Below the pieces are notes generated by a model, which was not told the DNA's origin, searched no databases, and worked only from the letters and a program-made list of their open reading frames with translations. From Bryoerythrophyllum caledonicum (lineage: Eukaryota > Streptophyta > Bryopsida > Pottiales > Pottiaceae), in contig OZ020519.1 of assembly GCA_963971425.1 (NCBI GenBank), forward strand, positions 22,112,786-22,176,785: DNA of 64,000 nucleotides. Direction: 5' to 3'. Shown here piece by piece: positions 27,189 to 39,481 of this stretch (position 1 is its first letter; each line of letters starts with the position of its first letter). The position numbers were made by a program, and so were the translations under genes.

Positions 27189-30100
27189 TCGCTGATACAC
27201 GTCGCGTAAACTTGTTATGTTAACGTAGTAGGGCGGCAGCGGGAAGCGAGTCCATGGGCGACTTGGTTGCCCCAATTCCTTCACCGCACTTTGCTTCATC
27301 GCGAGGGGCTCGCTGGGATCGCCCGCCCAAGTGTTCCAGGGCTCCACCCGCGCGCGCGCGTCAGTAGCAGCCAAGTGTGGTCATCCGGGCGCTCACAACA
27401 CAGTTGCCGAGTAGATTGCCGCGCGGGCGCGAAGGAGGGCAGGAGTGGGCGGGGATTGGCCTCGCGCCGGGCGGTCAGCGATGGTGGCGATGGATCTGTT
27501 CCGGTCGGAGGAGATGTCGCTGGTGCAGCTGATCATCCCTGCGGAGTCGGCGCACGACACCGTGACGTACCTGGCGGAGCTGGGGATGCTGCAGTTCAAG
27601 GACGTGAGTGCCTCGTCCCGTTTGTTCGGGTATTCGTTTTTGTTTGTTTTTGTGTTGCGTGGGACGGCGTCCGAGGCGGTCTAGATCGGATTCCCGTCGT
27701 GGGGGGCTCGGTAGGTAGGGCGGAGGCGGAATTAGGAGAGACGGTGGGCGGTGTAGGGCTGGGCGCGTGTGATGGGATCGCACGCTTAGGTGGCGTGCAA
27801 TTCATGGAATGGGATTCCCGGGCGGGGGGAGTTGTGGATTGGTGCGCTTCGATCGGATGGGAGCTGGAGTGAGCATTCGCTTGGAGTGGATTGCGCGTCT
27901 AGGTTTTGGCGTGGGAAGCGTGGTGGTCGAATTTTTGGTACCCCCGGGACAGCTAGGGTTTTGGACAGATTGGACGTTCCGGGGCGTGGGAACAGTACGG
28001 ATGTGGAATTGGGCACGGCGAGTGGACCCCGGCGAGGGAGCTGGGGTTGTGTAGGATGTGAGAGGCGGTGGCGAGACCCTGAGCATGGGCGGGGTAGAGT
28101 TATGAGGCAGAGGCTGTGGGTTTGGGATGCGCGTAGGGTTTTAACCGAGCGGAAGCATGTGAAGCTTGACGTGTTCTCTGGTGGGACTGATGGATGGGCC
28201 GGTCTATCGTGGGCAGTAGAATTGGATGGCGGATCTGATGCCTTAGTCCGGCATGATTGAATGGCGTTGTTAGGGCTGAACTGTTGTAGGAGTGGCCTCC
28301 GGAAAGGTTGGTGAGGTTGGTTCGGAAGTTGAGCAAATAGTAGGCGCCGTGCCTCTTGGACGCGTCCGAGCTGATGTAGTTCGTTATCGTTGTGGCGGTG
28401 GAACGACGAAGGGAAAGTGGTGGGGGGAATCATGTGTGACATTTGCAGGATGCTGAGCGCGCTCGTTCTGACGGATGGGTGGGTGGTGTTTGTTGTGGCA
28501 GTTGAACCCTGATAAGAGTCCATTCCAGCGGACGTATGCTAATCAGGTGGGTTTCTGCGGGCGATTCTACAGTTTTGCTTGTATGCTGGGAGCTTGTCTG
28601 ATAGGATTCATTTGGTTTATTTTATGATTATCATTATGTATCCATGCGTCACCGGTGGTGGGAGCTGGAAACGGGATCCCTGCCTCGTCGTGCACCCTGT
28701 GGTGGTGGAGGTGAATGACGTTGTGTTGTGTACTGGCAGGTGAAACGATGCGGGGAGATGGGTCGAAAGCTGCGGTACTTCCAGGACCAGATCGCGAAAG
28801 CTGGTCAGGCGTCTGGTTTCAGGCCGATGGTGGACAGGCCGATGCTGGACAAGGACATCGACCTGGACGAGGTGGAGGGTCGGCTGACGGAGCTGGAGGC
28901 GGAGCTGTTGGAGATCAATGCGAACACGGACAAGCTTCAGCGCACGCACAGCGAGCTGACAGAGCTCCAGTTGGTGCTGCAGAAGGTGAGCGGTCGGGGG
29001 AAGGCCGAGTGGTGTGTGGAGGAGCAGAGTCGGGTGTAGAGGAGGTGGACGTTGGCAGAGTGGGTAGGGTGGAGGTTGGATGCAGTGAAGGGCGTGGGTG
29101 AGAGTCGTAGGTTTTTGATGGTTGAGGGGATAGGGGTGAGATTGGCGAGGGGTGGGGACGTGTGAGTAGTTGGTGGCGGCTGAATTGGTGAGTGGTGGTG
29201 AACGGGGACATGGACAGGCTGGCAGTTTCTTCAGTTCGGCTCGGAATGCAGCGACGACGGTGCAGCAGCAGAGGGCAGATACAGAGAATGGGTCTTCGAT
29301 CGAGGAGGCCATCGACCGGCCGCTTCTGCAAGAGCAGGTGCAGTGTGCTTCTGTCGCTTGAAGCGTAGATGGATGGGGTGGTGTGTGGTGTGATGTTTGG
29401 TGGTTGGGCGTAGGTGGGGTTGGGGATTTTGGGGTGGAGGGGAGCTGGTTCTAAGGGGAGTGGTTGTCACAGGAGATGCAGACCGAGCCTGCAAAGCAGG
29501 GGAGATTGGGGTTCATCTCGGGGGTGGTCCCGAAGGTGAAGGCGGCGTCGTTTGAGCGGATTTTGTTCCGGGCGACCCGAGGCAACATGTTTCTGAAGCA
29601 AGCCCCGGTGGAGGAGGCTGTGATCGATCCGGCGACGGGCGAGAAGGTGGGTGTGGGGTGGAGGCGGAGGGTGTTGGGCTGCGTTGGAAGGGTGGCCTGT
29701 TGAGTTGGCTGAGTGGTGGCGAGGGTTGGCGGCTATGTAGAGTTGAGTGGCAGCTGGTTGACGTGTGGAGTAGCGAGTAGCGAACGAGGGAGTTTGTTTT
29801 GGGTTGGTTTTGGGAGGGCAGCGGTGAGAAGGGAGGGGGGTGTTGAAAGGATGAGCGGAGTTGTTGTAGGGGTTGAATCTGGAGTATGTTCTGGAGGGCT
29901 GATGTGGGGATTGGGGCGGTTGCAGGTGGAGAAGACGGTGTTCGTGGTGTTCTTCGCCGGAGAGCGTGCGAAGACGAAGGTGGTGAAGATCTGCGAGGCT
30001 TTCGGGGCGAACCGGTATCCTTTCCCGGAGGATCCGAACAGACAGTGGCAGATGAAGTCGGAGGTAGGGATGGTAGCAGCTGCGGTTGATGGGGGGATGG

Positions 30101-33100
30101 GTGTGGTCGGTGGTGGGAGGGGGTGTAACGATGTTGTTTGGGGGATTTGTTGTTGAGTTTGGGAGCGTTGGTTTTGTTCAGGTGGAGTCGAGGCTGGGCG
30201 AGCTGCAGAACACGCTGGATGCGGGAATCCAGCACAGGAACAACGTGTTGGACAACATCGGATACAACCTGGAGGAGTGGACGGTGATGGTGAGCGGCGT
30301 TCGAGGAGTAGTATGGGAGATGTGGAGATAGATTGGTGCGGGAGATGTGCCGGTTGGGTGGTTGTTCTAGAGGGACGAGGATGTGGTTGGAGGGAGGTTG
30401 GGGACGAGCGGGTACAGTGGTAGGGTGGAGGCTGACGATGGAAGTGTGGTGTTGCAGGTGAGGCGGGAGAAGGCGGTGTACCACACGCTGAACATGTTGA
30501 GCATCGACGTGACACGGAAGTGCCTGGTGGCGGAGGGGTGGTGCCCGGTGTCGGCAAAGCCGAAGGTGAGGCCGTGGTGGGCGTGCAGTATCGGGCAGTG
30601 TGGAGATGAGCTTGGGTGGTGGTGCGTGGGTGTGTGGAAGGCGTTGGTTGGGCTGATGTTTTTTCTTATGGGGTGCAGATCCAGGACGCTCTGCAGCGAG
30701 CGGCGTACGACAGCAACTCTCAGGTGAACACGATCTTCCAAGTGCTGCACACGAAGGAGTCGCCGCCGACGTACTTCGAGACGAACAAGTTCACGAGTGC
30801 GTTTCAGGAGATCGTGGAAGCGTACGGGTGAGTGGTGGGGGATGCACGTGGGAGGGTTGGGGTTGTTGGTAGTAGTTGATGGGTTTGGGACGCAGCATTG
30901 AGTGGGGGCGGTCGTGGTTGTGCAGGGTGGGGCGGTACCAGGAGGCGAATCCGGGTTGTTTCACGGTTGTGACATTCCCGTTTCTGTTCGCGGTGATGTT
31001 CGGGGATTGGGGCCATGGAATTTGCCTGCTTTTGGGCGCGCTATATCTGGTGTCGAACGAGAAGAAGTTTGGAAAGCAGGTGATGGTCGTGTGACGTTGG
31101 TGGTAGCGTTGTGAGCTATTAGCGCGAGGTTTTTGTTTTGGGGGGGGGGGGGGGTTTGGGAAATGGTAGAACGTGAGTTGGTGTTGGGTTGGGAGTTTGG
31201 GTTCGTGTGCGAGTGGAGGTCCTTTGGGATGGAGCTGAATGTGGGGAGATGGGTGCAGAAATTGGGCGACATCATGCAGATGGCATACGGGGGGCGATAC
31301 GTGATCCTTCTGATGGCCATCTTCTCGATCTACACGGGGTTCATCTACAACGAGTTTTTTTCGGTGCCGTTCGGTATCTTTGGGGGTTCGGCGTACCGGT
31401 GTCCGGACCCGGCGTACTCGTGGGAGGCTTGCCCGTAAGCTTTCTTTGGCGTGTGCGTGGGTGGGTGGGTGTGGTGGTGTTGGTGTTTTTTGCGATGGTG
31501 GGGGTGTTGGGAGGGATGGGAGTCCGGGTGGGTGATGGTTCTTGGGCAGTGGTGGGTGGTTTTGGGCATGGATCGGGGAAGGTGTGTTCTGAGTTGATGT
31601 GGGATGGCAGGGTGGCGTCGACGGCTGGTTTGGAGAAGTACCGGTCGGATCCTTACGAGTTCGGCGTGGATCCGGTGTGGCACGGGTCGCGGTCGGAGCT
31701 GCCGTTCACGAACTCGTTGAAGATGAAGATGTCGATTCTGTTGGGGATCTCGCAGATGAACCTGGGGATCGTGCTGAGCTACTTCAACGCGAGATACTTC
31801 CGGAGCGCGCTGGATGTGTGGTAAGTGGAGGTGGGGTGGGTTGTCGAGGGAGGTTGGTTGGGGGTTGAGTTTAGGCGGCGGCGGTTGGGATGGTGGGCAT
31901 TGAGGGTTGAGATGCGAGTGCAAGGGAAGGGGATAGTGGAGAGTCGGAATTGTGGCATTGTGGTGTGTTTGATGTGGCGAGGGAGCAGGGAAGCGAGCTG
32001 TGGTGTATGTGTTTGTGGTCGGGGGTTCCGTGATGGTAAGTGGATGGGTCGGTGTTTGGATGGGTTCAGGTACCAGTTCATTCCGCAGCTGCTGTTCCTG
32101 AATGCGCTGTTCGGGTACCTGTCGTTCCTGATCGTGCTGAAGTGGTGCCAAGGGAGCAAGCCGGATCTGTACCACGTGATGATCTACATGTTTCTGAGTC
32201 CGGCGGAGGATCTGGGGGAGAACCAGCTGTTCATGGGGCAGACGTACGTTCAGGTGGGAATGGTGGATTGGCGGGGGGTGTTTGGGTTTTGATGATGGTG
32301 GACGTTTAGTTTGGGCGTGGAATATGGTGGGTGTGGGTTGGGGGTTAAGGATGCGGGGGGGTAGGGGCGATGGTGGAAGAATGGGGGCGTGATTGAGGAT
32401 TTGTTGGTTGGGTTGCAGATTGTGCTGCTTTTGGTGGCGCTGGTGGCTGTCCCGTGGATGCTGCTCCCGAAGCCGCTGATATTGCGAAAGCAGCATATTC
32501 AGGTACAGGCCAGTTTGAGCGTGGTGTGTGATGGTGTGGGGTGGCGGTGTTGCGTGTCGGGTTGTTGGTGGGCGTGTTTTCGGTGTATCCTGAGTTGGCG
32601 TTTGTTGGACATGAGGCTTGGAGGAGTTTGTAAGGAGTTTGTTGTTATAGTAGATCATCGGATGTGGAGGATGGAATGATGGTAGTGGGAGCGCAGCATT
32701 TTTGAGTGGTCGGAAACGGTGGCGTCTGTTGGGTTTTTGGCGTGGTTAGTGTGGAAGGTTTTGGACATGTGACGTTGAGGCTGGGAGGGGTCCGTGTGGT
32801 GGGGGGACTGAAGAGAGTGGTGGGTTGTGGTGGGTGGGAATGGTCAGAAAATGCAAGGGAGAGCTTACGGAGTGCTGGGAGGGTCGGACACGGAGTCGAC
32901 GGACTTGGAGGTGGACGGCGAGCACGAGGAAGAGGAGTTTGAGTTCGGGGAGGTTCTGGTGCACCAGATGATACACACGATCGAGTTCGTGCTGGGCGCG
33001 GTGTCGAACACGGCGTCGTATCTGCGGCTGTGGGCACTGAGGTATGTGGGGCATGGGTGGGCGCGACGATGGGGATGTGGCGGGTGTAGGGAGTGGTGGT

Positions 33101-34162
33101 TGGCGGGCGGGGCGGATGCAGATGGATGGACTGATGGTTGGTGTGGGGCTGTGTGGTTTTGTGTTGCAGTCTTGCACATGCGCAGCTGTCGGCGGTGTTC
33201 TACGACAGAGTGCTGCTGTTCGCTTGGGGGTACGTGCGGCAGCCCTGGTTTTAGGATGTTGTGGTGTGTTGTGTGTTGATGGGGTCGTAGTGCGTGCAAG
33301 TCGTTGTGGGTGATGTCCGATTGGTTGTGGTGGAAGGGGTCATGGTTCTCGGGGGGAGTAGTATTGCTCTGGCATGGCATGGATTAGGATGGATAGTTGG
33401 ACTATAAAGGCGAGCGCCATGGGCAATCTGCGATGAGGGGTTGAGGGTAGTGGGGACGGCGTAGAAGTAGCCGCGAGGATATTGGTCGCGCGGTGTGGTG
33501 GGCGGTGATGTGAATGGGCGGTGTGGATGACGCGGGTGCGGGGTGGTTGCAGGTACTCGAACCCGGTGGTGCGGCTGATCGGGCTGATCGTGTTCGCGTT
33601 CGTGACGTTCGGCGTGCTGCTGCTGATGGAGACACTGAGCGCGTTTCTGCACGCGCTGCGTCTGCACTGGGTGGAGTTCCAGAACAAGTTCTACCAGGGC
33701 GACGGCTACAAGTTCCACCCTTTCGCGTTCAAGACCCTGACGGAGGAGGACGATATGTAAGTTAGAGTAGAGGTTCAGGCCCGGATGAGTAGGGTGGTCG
33801 CCTGTACGCCAGATTGCTCGGCCGAGGTATTCTTCCAAATTGTAACTATCGATTCACAATAATCGCCCATATATTGATGTATCTCTTGCATGGTTGCGTT
33901 TCTGGCACCCACCAAGACGTCGTTTCACACGGGCTGAATATTTTTAGTGATCGTTTGTAGTCAGGTCCTCCAGCAGTTGTTTCTTGGAGCTTTTGCTCTG
34001 AAGAAGGAATTTCATTTTGTGTCGCGAGTTATTCTATCGAGTAAATAGTCACGATGGGTGGCAGTTTGCGGGGTATTGAGGAGGATGAAGCTCCCTTGAA
34101 TGCATTTGCTTGTGTGATGTATGTGTAGCTTATTTTTTGGGTGAAGTCCATCCAGCCTCATA
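27189..34162 (+). repeat. Right arm of a 6,974-bp palindrome
   Basis: Exact inverted counterpart of 11124-18097 as far as I can check by eye. The inner boundary is sharp: the next base outward differs and diverged homology follows. At the outer boundary the sequence after 34162 shows only faint resemblance to the complement of 11040-11123 (GCAG.GGA, ATATTG, TTATG), not enough to claim homology. Confidence 0.95.
27481..33760 (+). CDS. VHA-a: V-type H+-ATPase subunit a, right copy, complete, 17 exons
   Basis: Exons: 27481-27603, 28502-28546, 28740-28985, 29218-29337, 29473-29646, 29926-30063, 30182-30289, 30458-30565, 30679-30827, 30926-31079, 31259-31434, 31611-31820, 32070-32253, 32419-32502, 32848-33041, 33170-33229 and 33553-33760. 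The predicted 826-aa protein matches the left copy. The start is the first in-frame ATG ([12 protein letters not shown]); a second ATG three codons on is possible. Exons 2-4 give [15 protein letters not shown] and the N-terminal coiled coil rich in [14 protein letters not shown]. Exons 10-17 carry the membrane domain, and [20 protein letters not shown] precedes SLAHAQLS at the exon 15/16 joint. Intron 1 is the longest (898 bp). Known role: stator and proton channel of the V-ATPase at vacuole or TGN membranes; which membrane cannot be told from sequence. The upstream arm is CpG-rich with a (CG)n run at 27350-27360. Confidence 0.96.
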
Positions 34163-34580
34163 ATGAAGGGCAGTGGAAATGTTGTTCCGTCTTCATTATA
34201 TTGGTTATGCCTGTTAGTCTTATTTGTAGTAACGCTCAACTCAGTTTGATATTTTTTTTTATGAATTTTTAAATCAATTGTGCATGTATTTTCAGTGGCG
34301 ATGAGAAATAGTTGTACAACAGGAGCTTTTTACCGAAGTTAGCTTCCAGATCTACATGAACTCTCATAAAATAGCAAGAACACAACCACAAGCTCATATA
34401 GTTGCAACAAGCATATAGCACAAAGTTTCCATTGAAATTATGAATTAGAAAAATCCACAATAATTTATATGTGCAACAAGCCTCTACGATTCTTTATGGT
34501 CAAATTGATTTCTATTGCATTTTAAATGTAGAAAACAAGACTAAAGATTACTAAACACCTTTACAACTCACTGATTCAAC
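34163..34580. other. Downstream flank of the right arm, nothing recognised
   Basis: About 420 bp, AT-rich. No gene seen between the palindrome end and the Tc1-like transposase fragment. Confidence 0.5.
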
Positions 34581-35078
34581 TCATAAGTACTCACAAACAC
34601 TACCTTTTACTTGGTAGATATCAATAGCTTTTTGAGGCATAGACTGCATCAACTTCCCATCAACATCAGGCTGTATACTATACCAAATTTCTTGGATCTT
34701 CTCCCATAACTCACTTTTACTAGTGGGTTTCCTCTTAGACCTTCTCAGACAACAATCTACTTCATTCCAAAGATGTTCTATTGGATTGAGGTCGGGTGAT
34801 TGTGGAGGGTGTCCAATAAGTTGGAATTTTTGAGAACACAACCATTCTACAACATAATGTGCAGTATGCTGTGGATCATTGTTATGTTGGAAAATAACCT
34901 CATCCTTTTCTAAACCTTGCACCTGTATAGTGTCCATAAGTTCCGTCTCTAAAATATCGCGGCATACAAATTTATCCATCATCCCTTCAATCAAATGAAG
35001 ATTGCCACCTTCCACTTGTAGTATTGCTCGGACAAAGGCTGAAACACGAAGGCGCAATGCATCAATTGCATTCCTCAA
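34581..35078 (-). pseudogene. Second, unrelated Tc1-like transposase, C-terminal half
   Basis: A 165-residue frame corresponding to the C-terminal half of a Tc1-type transposase: GGNLHLIEGMMDK, then VIFQHNNDPQHTAHYV, then SPDLNPIEHLWNEVD, then the usual basic LRR.KRKP tail. In active enzymes the second catalytic residue is the first D of QDND; here the matching word is HNND, so that Asp is Asn and the protein should be inactive. The N-terminal DNA-binding half and first catalytic Asp are absent: upstream of about 35078 the sequence belongs to something else. It differs strongly from the transposase at 22245, so it is an independent lineage. No inverted repeats were found around it. Confidence 0.8.
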
Positions 35079-36130
35079 TATGTTCGCTTCCTACGCTTCA
35101 ACGTTGGTTGGAAACGACAACGAACCTTCACATAGTGGACCACGATGTCCACATACGGCCATGCCGATGGGCCAATTGGAGGCAACACGATGGCAACACA
35201 TTGTCTTTTGGCTGGTGTGCAAACATCTTCTAACACACCAACGGTTGCAGTATCATCCACGTTGATAATGTAATTTTCATCAACCTCCATGGGTTCTAGA
35301 ACTACCGCTGGTTGACTAGCCCGGACGACTGGCATTTGTTGCCCTTTTTGCAGCTGATTGCGTTGATTGGAACTTTTCCTATCCTTGGACGCCATTTCCA
35401 AGTTGGATGGTGTCTTGCAATTGCGCGATGAGGCGATCTTTTTCTAGAAGTTGTCTTTGCAAATCTTTGGTCTCATTCATATCCTCCCCTTGCGTAGCAT
35501 CTAACACACCACCAACTATGGTTTCTATATTCTTTGAGTTTGCGCCGACGTGAAATATCACGTCAAACCGTCTATTTGTCCATCAATAGGTGGTGGTGCA
35601 TTGTTCACTGGTACAGGGGTTGTTGCTGCTACAACTCTAGTGGCACGTGTTGTGGATCCACGTGGCCCTCTTTCTCCATGAGTACCATCATAATCGAGGT
35701 CGTATTCTGATTCCTTTGCCTTACAGACTTTTCCATCTTCTTTTCGCTTTGGTATAACTCTTCTTAATCCACCATTAGGGTATTTCTTCTCCCTCCGAAT
35801 GTCTTGCCCCGTTGGCACTTGAAAATTAGGTTTTTTTTAATGGTGGACCAATCCACCACTTTGTGTAGAATTACTTCCGCATACACCATTTTACAAATGA
35901 AGAGAGGTGCTTCATTGTGGGGCAATTTTGGGGTATTGTATATCCATTGATAGACTTCAATACAACTTTTAAGAAACGCTACATTCCGGCAAAGAGTCAA
36001 ATTTTCCTTCTCTGAATGGCGATGGTGATGGTGTCACTCAAGAGGAAATAGCTTATTGATGTGGCACCACTCAATGAGTTCCTTGCATGTGGAATATTTC
36101 CATGGCTCTGACTTGTCCTCCCAACTTCTG
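35079..36130 (-). pseudogene. Relic of the BED-like 52-kb gene family
   Basis: Minus-strand frames contain, in order, WEDKSEPWKYSTCKELIEWC (near 36100), then KMVYAEVILHKVVDWSTI (near 35860), then a basic/acidic low-complexity tail (35818-35558) and a Gln-rich end. The intact protein at 51480-52712 reads WQDEEERLWTCTMCKRYVKM and MAMVWAEIVLQKDVDWRTV in the same order and spacing, so the two are paralogues. Here the frame is broken by a stop after HINKLFPLE and by shifts near 35820 and 35560, and the first Cys of the CxxC pair is Ser. The 35075-35401 frame (MEMASKDRKSSNQRNQLQKG) may be the continuing C-terminal part. The Tc1 fragment joins it directly at about 35078. Confidence 0.6.
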
Positions 36131-36518
36131 AACACCAACTTCTATTCATTCTGCAAAACATGGATGCGCTTCCTTTGTATCTTCCCTCCCCGCTTCCGTG
36201 TTGAATCATTTAGTGTCTTTTTATCGCCGCGTTAGGTAGCATTGAAAGTCCCTCCATCGTGGCGTGCTGGTTACCATAAGTGTGTTAAAAAACACACTAC
36301 AAAGTCCACCAATCAGTCACTAAAAGCCCACCCAAGTATGGAGCAATAGGCCACCTTGTGGTAGTTTAGGGCCCAAATGCCGGGGTGTGGCTGAAAAAGT
36401 GAGGATGTCAATAGAAACTTCTAGCAAAATTTTATTGCCTATACGGAGTCTCCATTTTGACTTTGAATGGTGCTAACTATAAAACCACAAATCCAAAAAA
36501 ATTGAGAAATAATCCACC
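36131..36518. other. Intergenic, nothing recognised
   Basis: No gene seen. A word GCGTTAGGTAG near 36235 recurs in complement near 36950 (CTACCTAACGC). It could mark a short inverted-repeat element, but I could not define its ends. Confidence 0.4.
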
Positions 36519-36554
36519 CTATACGCTGAACGCAGAGAATTTTGAGAGTAGTAT

Positions 36555-36632
36555 CCATGCCCCCGCCTGACACGTCCGCGCCCCTACCCGATGCGTCTGC
36601 GCCCCTGCCTGACGCGTCCGCGCCCCATCTCT
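36555..36632 (-). repeat. 24-bp GC-rich minisatellite, three units
   Basis: Three copies of a GACGCGTCCGCGCCCCTGCC-type word. In the minus-strand frame 36519-36926 it encodes a repeated GART.QAGA octapeptide. The surrounding 135-residue frame is unrecognised. Confidence 0.7.
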
Positions 36633-37080
36633 GAGTATAAATGAGAGGACCGCGCCTTCTTCCTCCTCACTTCTAACTTCCCATCTACAGGAAATTGGGC
36701 CTAAAACTACCCTTGGGTGGCTTTTTGTTGAATTCTTTGGTGGGCTACAGACATTACAATGCCACGTGCGACATTTTTGCAAGCTATCTAAATTTTTACC
36801 ACCAATGAAGACGTTGAAGTTACCTACAATCTTGGCGGCGACCAATCCAACTTGGGGGGCAGACTTGAGAATTGCCGCCAACAGCAGCCTTTTGAGGTCC
36901 AAGATCAACAGCTTCGTTTTGGGCAATACCTGTCCCTACCTAACGCCGCGTCCACCCCAATCTTCCACTAGTAGATTGCAAGTTGATGTTGTCCTCTTTG
37001 CAGTGGGGGTCATTTGCGACCCGCGCATGCTTATCCTACACAACTTTGCAACCGGGGGCGGCTGGTGCAATATTTTGTGC

Positions 37081-37380
37081 CTCCCTCGTAGGTTTGTTTG
37101 CATTTGCAATTGCTGGGTCCGAGACTGTTGGAACATCTCCCGACCTTGCAACTTCCTCTCCATCGGAAATCACCGGTGCTAAAGGTGTTACACTGTCCTC
37201 CCCCCTCGCACCTTCTACTTCAGGCGGAATAATTTGAAAAGACATGCTGGCACTATCTTCTCCCCTCTCACCTTCCTCTGCATCTGGAATGACTTGGACC
37301 AACGCTGTAACACTATCGTCCCTTTGCGCACCTTGGTGTGCATTTGAAACGCCCGGGACCCTCGATGTAACACTCGGCCC
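37081..37380. repeat. 60-bp minisatellite, five diverged units
   Basis: Landmarks CACTGTCCTC, CACTATCTTC, CACTATCGTC and CACTCGGCCC recur at exactly 60-bp steps (37191, 37251, 37311, 37371), each followed by a C/T-rich CACCTTC word. The 60-bp period keeps a minus-strand frame open as 20-residue repeats (IPDAEEGERGEDSAS, IIPPEVEGARGEDSV, VISDGEEVARSGDV). Confidence 0.8.
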
Positions 37381-38081
37381 TTCTCCAACACCACCACGTT
37401 GGTAAATAGTGGTTTAAGAGTACGCGACTCCTCCAAGCCACCTACCCTTGTCAGCTCCGCTGCCATCGCGTCTCTGGTATCCCCCACCATTTTCAGGATC
37501 GACGCTCTCTTCTTTGCAATAGCGTCTCCACAGGGACGCGACCACAAACCTCGCAAGTACCCCAGGTCGCAATCTTTGCGTGTCGATAGAGCTACGTGCC
37601 AGTTGTATAGGACCTCATTCCACACTTTGGCGTCCCGTGCTATCCACATCCTCTAAAATGTTGGGAGACGGTCTTGCGCTATGTCCTGCAATGCCCTTAG
37701 CCTCACTATACGCGCCCATAGCATAACACTGTCCACAATGTCGCCTCCCTTGCCTAATCTCACAGCTTCCATCTGCGCCAAGGGTTCTCGCTCTAGCATC
37801 TCTCTTGACCGTGGTGGCATCCCCCCAAAAATGAAACGCCCTCTATCCGCAAATGAACACACAACATGGTTGAGCTGAAATTCTTCGTCGCAAAGACTCG
37901 CAACCAGCTCTTTGTACAATCCAAAGGTGGGGCAAGAAAAAGTTCCGAATTGTCTGTAAGCGACATCAAACACCATTCTCAGGACATGCACAAAGGGCGT
38001 TGGATCAGCCCGTTCTACTCTTCTAGATACCACGAGTGATTGCACAGCCATCGCCTCAATTTCTTCCACACAGTCGTCCAT
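37215..38081 (-). pseudogene. Unidentified protein-coding remnant
   Basis: One minus-strand frame starting MDDCVEEIEAMAVQSLVV runs for about 290 residues with a single in-frame stop around residue 142, after which it continues MWIARDAKVWNEVLYNWHVA. I recognise no domain. Composition (Trp, Arg and acidic helices, few repeats) looks like a real protein rather than noise, and the C-terminal part runs into the 60-bp repeat array. It lies among decayed mobile DNA, so it may be cargo or an accessory gene of a transposon. No function is proposed. Confidence 0.4.
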
Positions 38082-38146
38082 ACATTAGTTTGGAAGGAAA
38101 CAATATTACAGCTATATAACACTTTAGGTATGTAAAATTGTAGGCG

Positions 38147-38210
38147 TGTAACAATGACGGGGTGTAACATTGAAAAATTGTAACATTGACGGTTTGTAAC
38201 ACTGACCTTG
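38147..38210. repeat. 16-bp tandem repeat, four units
   Basis: Four units of TGTAACAWTGACGGGG-type sequence (38147, 38163, 38179, 38195). Similar TGTTAC/TGTAAC words occur in the 20-bp array at 42575 and scattered near 39380-39410. Confidence 0.8.
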
Positions 38211-38755
38211 AAAACAATGATAGCGTACAACTTATGCGGACCGTTTAGTGCTCATAGTAACACACTGCCATGGAATTGCCAATTTTGTAAAAGGATTGGA
38301 AGTCCACTCACCGTTGTACTGGAAGGGAAGAGATGGAAGACTCCCTCTAATATCTACTAGCCTAGTGATTGCATGTCATATTGGACACCAGTCCAAACCG
38401 CCGCCTCCTCTTCGTACGCATGCTCTTGCATGTAATCAGTCGACGTTGTCGCGACTGCCATCTTTGCATTCGCAAGGAGGCGATCAAGCAGCCGGTCTTC
38501 ACTTCCCATTACCGCGCATCGTGTCTCCATTGGAGGTAATTGCCTATTGTAGAGGCCTCCTCAAAGGCCCCTCCTTCATATACATTGTAGGCAAGGTCCT
38601 CGAGGGCGGCTCTCATGGCCGGATCCACTGTAGAATTGTGCTACAAAATCAACGGAAGATATTATAACGTTATATCATAATGAATGTAGCACTGACAGTG
38701 GAGCCATGCTCAAAACACACAGAGGACTAGACTGAGAATTCCATTACCTTCTTCA

Positions 38756-39481
38756 TCAAAATCCACCACCCATATAGCGAATAGAACACACCCTTGAAAT
38801 CATCCGTGGAAAATGTTGCGTCCGACTATTGCACGAATTTGTCTCCGCTATAATGTTCCCACTTCTACAACAGCGAGACCCCGATGCAACGCTCCTCAGA
38901 TGATACAAACCACGCATCATTGTTGGCTCCACTGGGCGTGGCGGCAGCGTAATTGCACCCAACTTTGCAAGCTCCCAGATTCTCACATCCTCCAAATACG
39001 CATCCCGCTTGGCCAACAACTTTTCCATGCGCTCGGTTATCCCCCTTGCCTTCATGGCGTTGTAGTGTGCATCACAACACATAACACCTCTACTAGCCCA
39101 ATACCGATGCAACCTCTCATCTTCGTCGAGTGTCGGCTCACCTGAGGCACGCGCGCCACTTCTACGCCCTACAAGTCCGGAGGACCCCAGTATAACATCG
39201 ATGTGTTTCTCCTCCATGGGCGTTTCCTCCTCCATGGCTATGTTATCTATGTGAGAGACCTCTTTCTTTGGAGCTGCAAAGTCATATGGATCATCAACGC
39301 CCTCCATAATGGTGTCCAAATCCATGGGCTCGCAAACTTTATAACTTGTCTCGAACCCCTCCATCATTTCAAGAATGTTATACTGCTCCGCAATGTTACA
39401 CCGCTCCGAAATGTTGGAGGGGTCGACATTGCTACATCCGCGCGCATTGTCAACAACATCTCCAATGATACATGTCTCCAC
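38756..39481 (-). CDS. Unidentified 241-aa protein frame
   Basis: A minus-strand frame starting METCIIGDVVDNARGCSNVD. The N-terminal third is acidic and Met-rich (MDLDTIMEGVDDPYDF); the middle has LDEDERLHRYWASRGVMCCD and the helical MEKLLAKRDAYLEDVRIWEL. No known domain is recognised. It ends at TGA. On the same strand as, and about 670 bp before, the 37-38 kb remnant, so the two may be exons of one decayed gene; there is no proof of splicing. It could also be a chance-open piece of transposon cargo. Confidence 0.35.
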   Translation of the reverse strand: METCIIGDVVDNARGCSNVDPSNISERCNIAEQYNILEMMEGFETSYKVCEPMDLDTIMEGVDDPYDFAAPKKEVSHIDNIAMEEETPMEEKHIDVILGSSGLVGRRSGARASGEPTLDEDERLHRYWASRGVMCCDAHYNAMKARGITERMEKLLAKRDAYLEDVRIWELAKLGAITLPPRPVEPTMMRGLYHLRSVASGSRCCRSGNIIAETNSCNSRTQHFPRMISRVCSIRYMGGGF

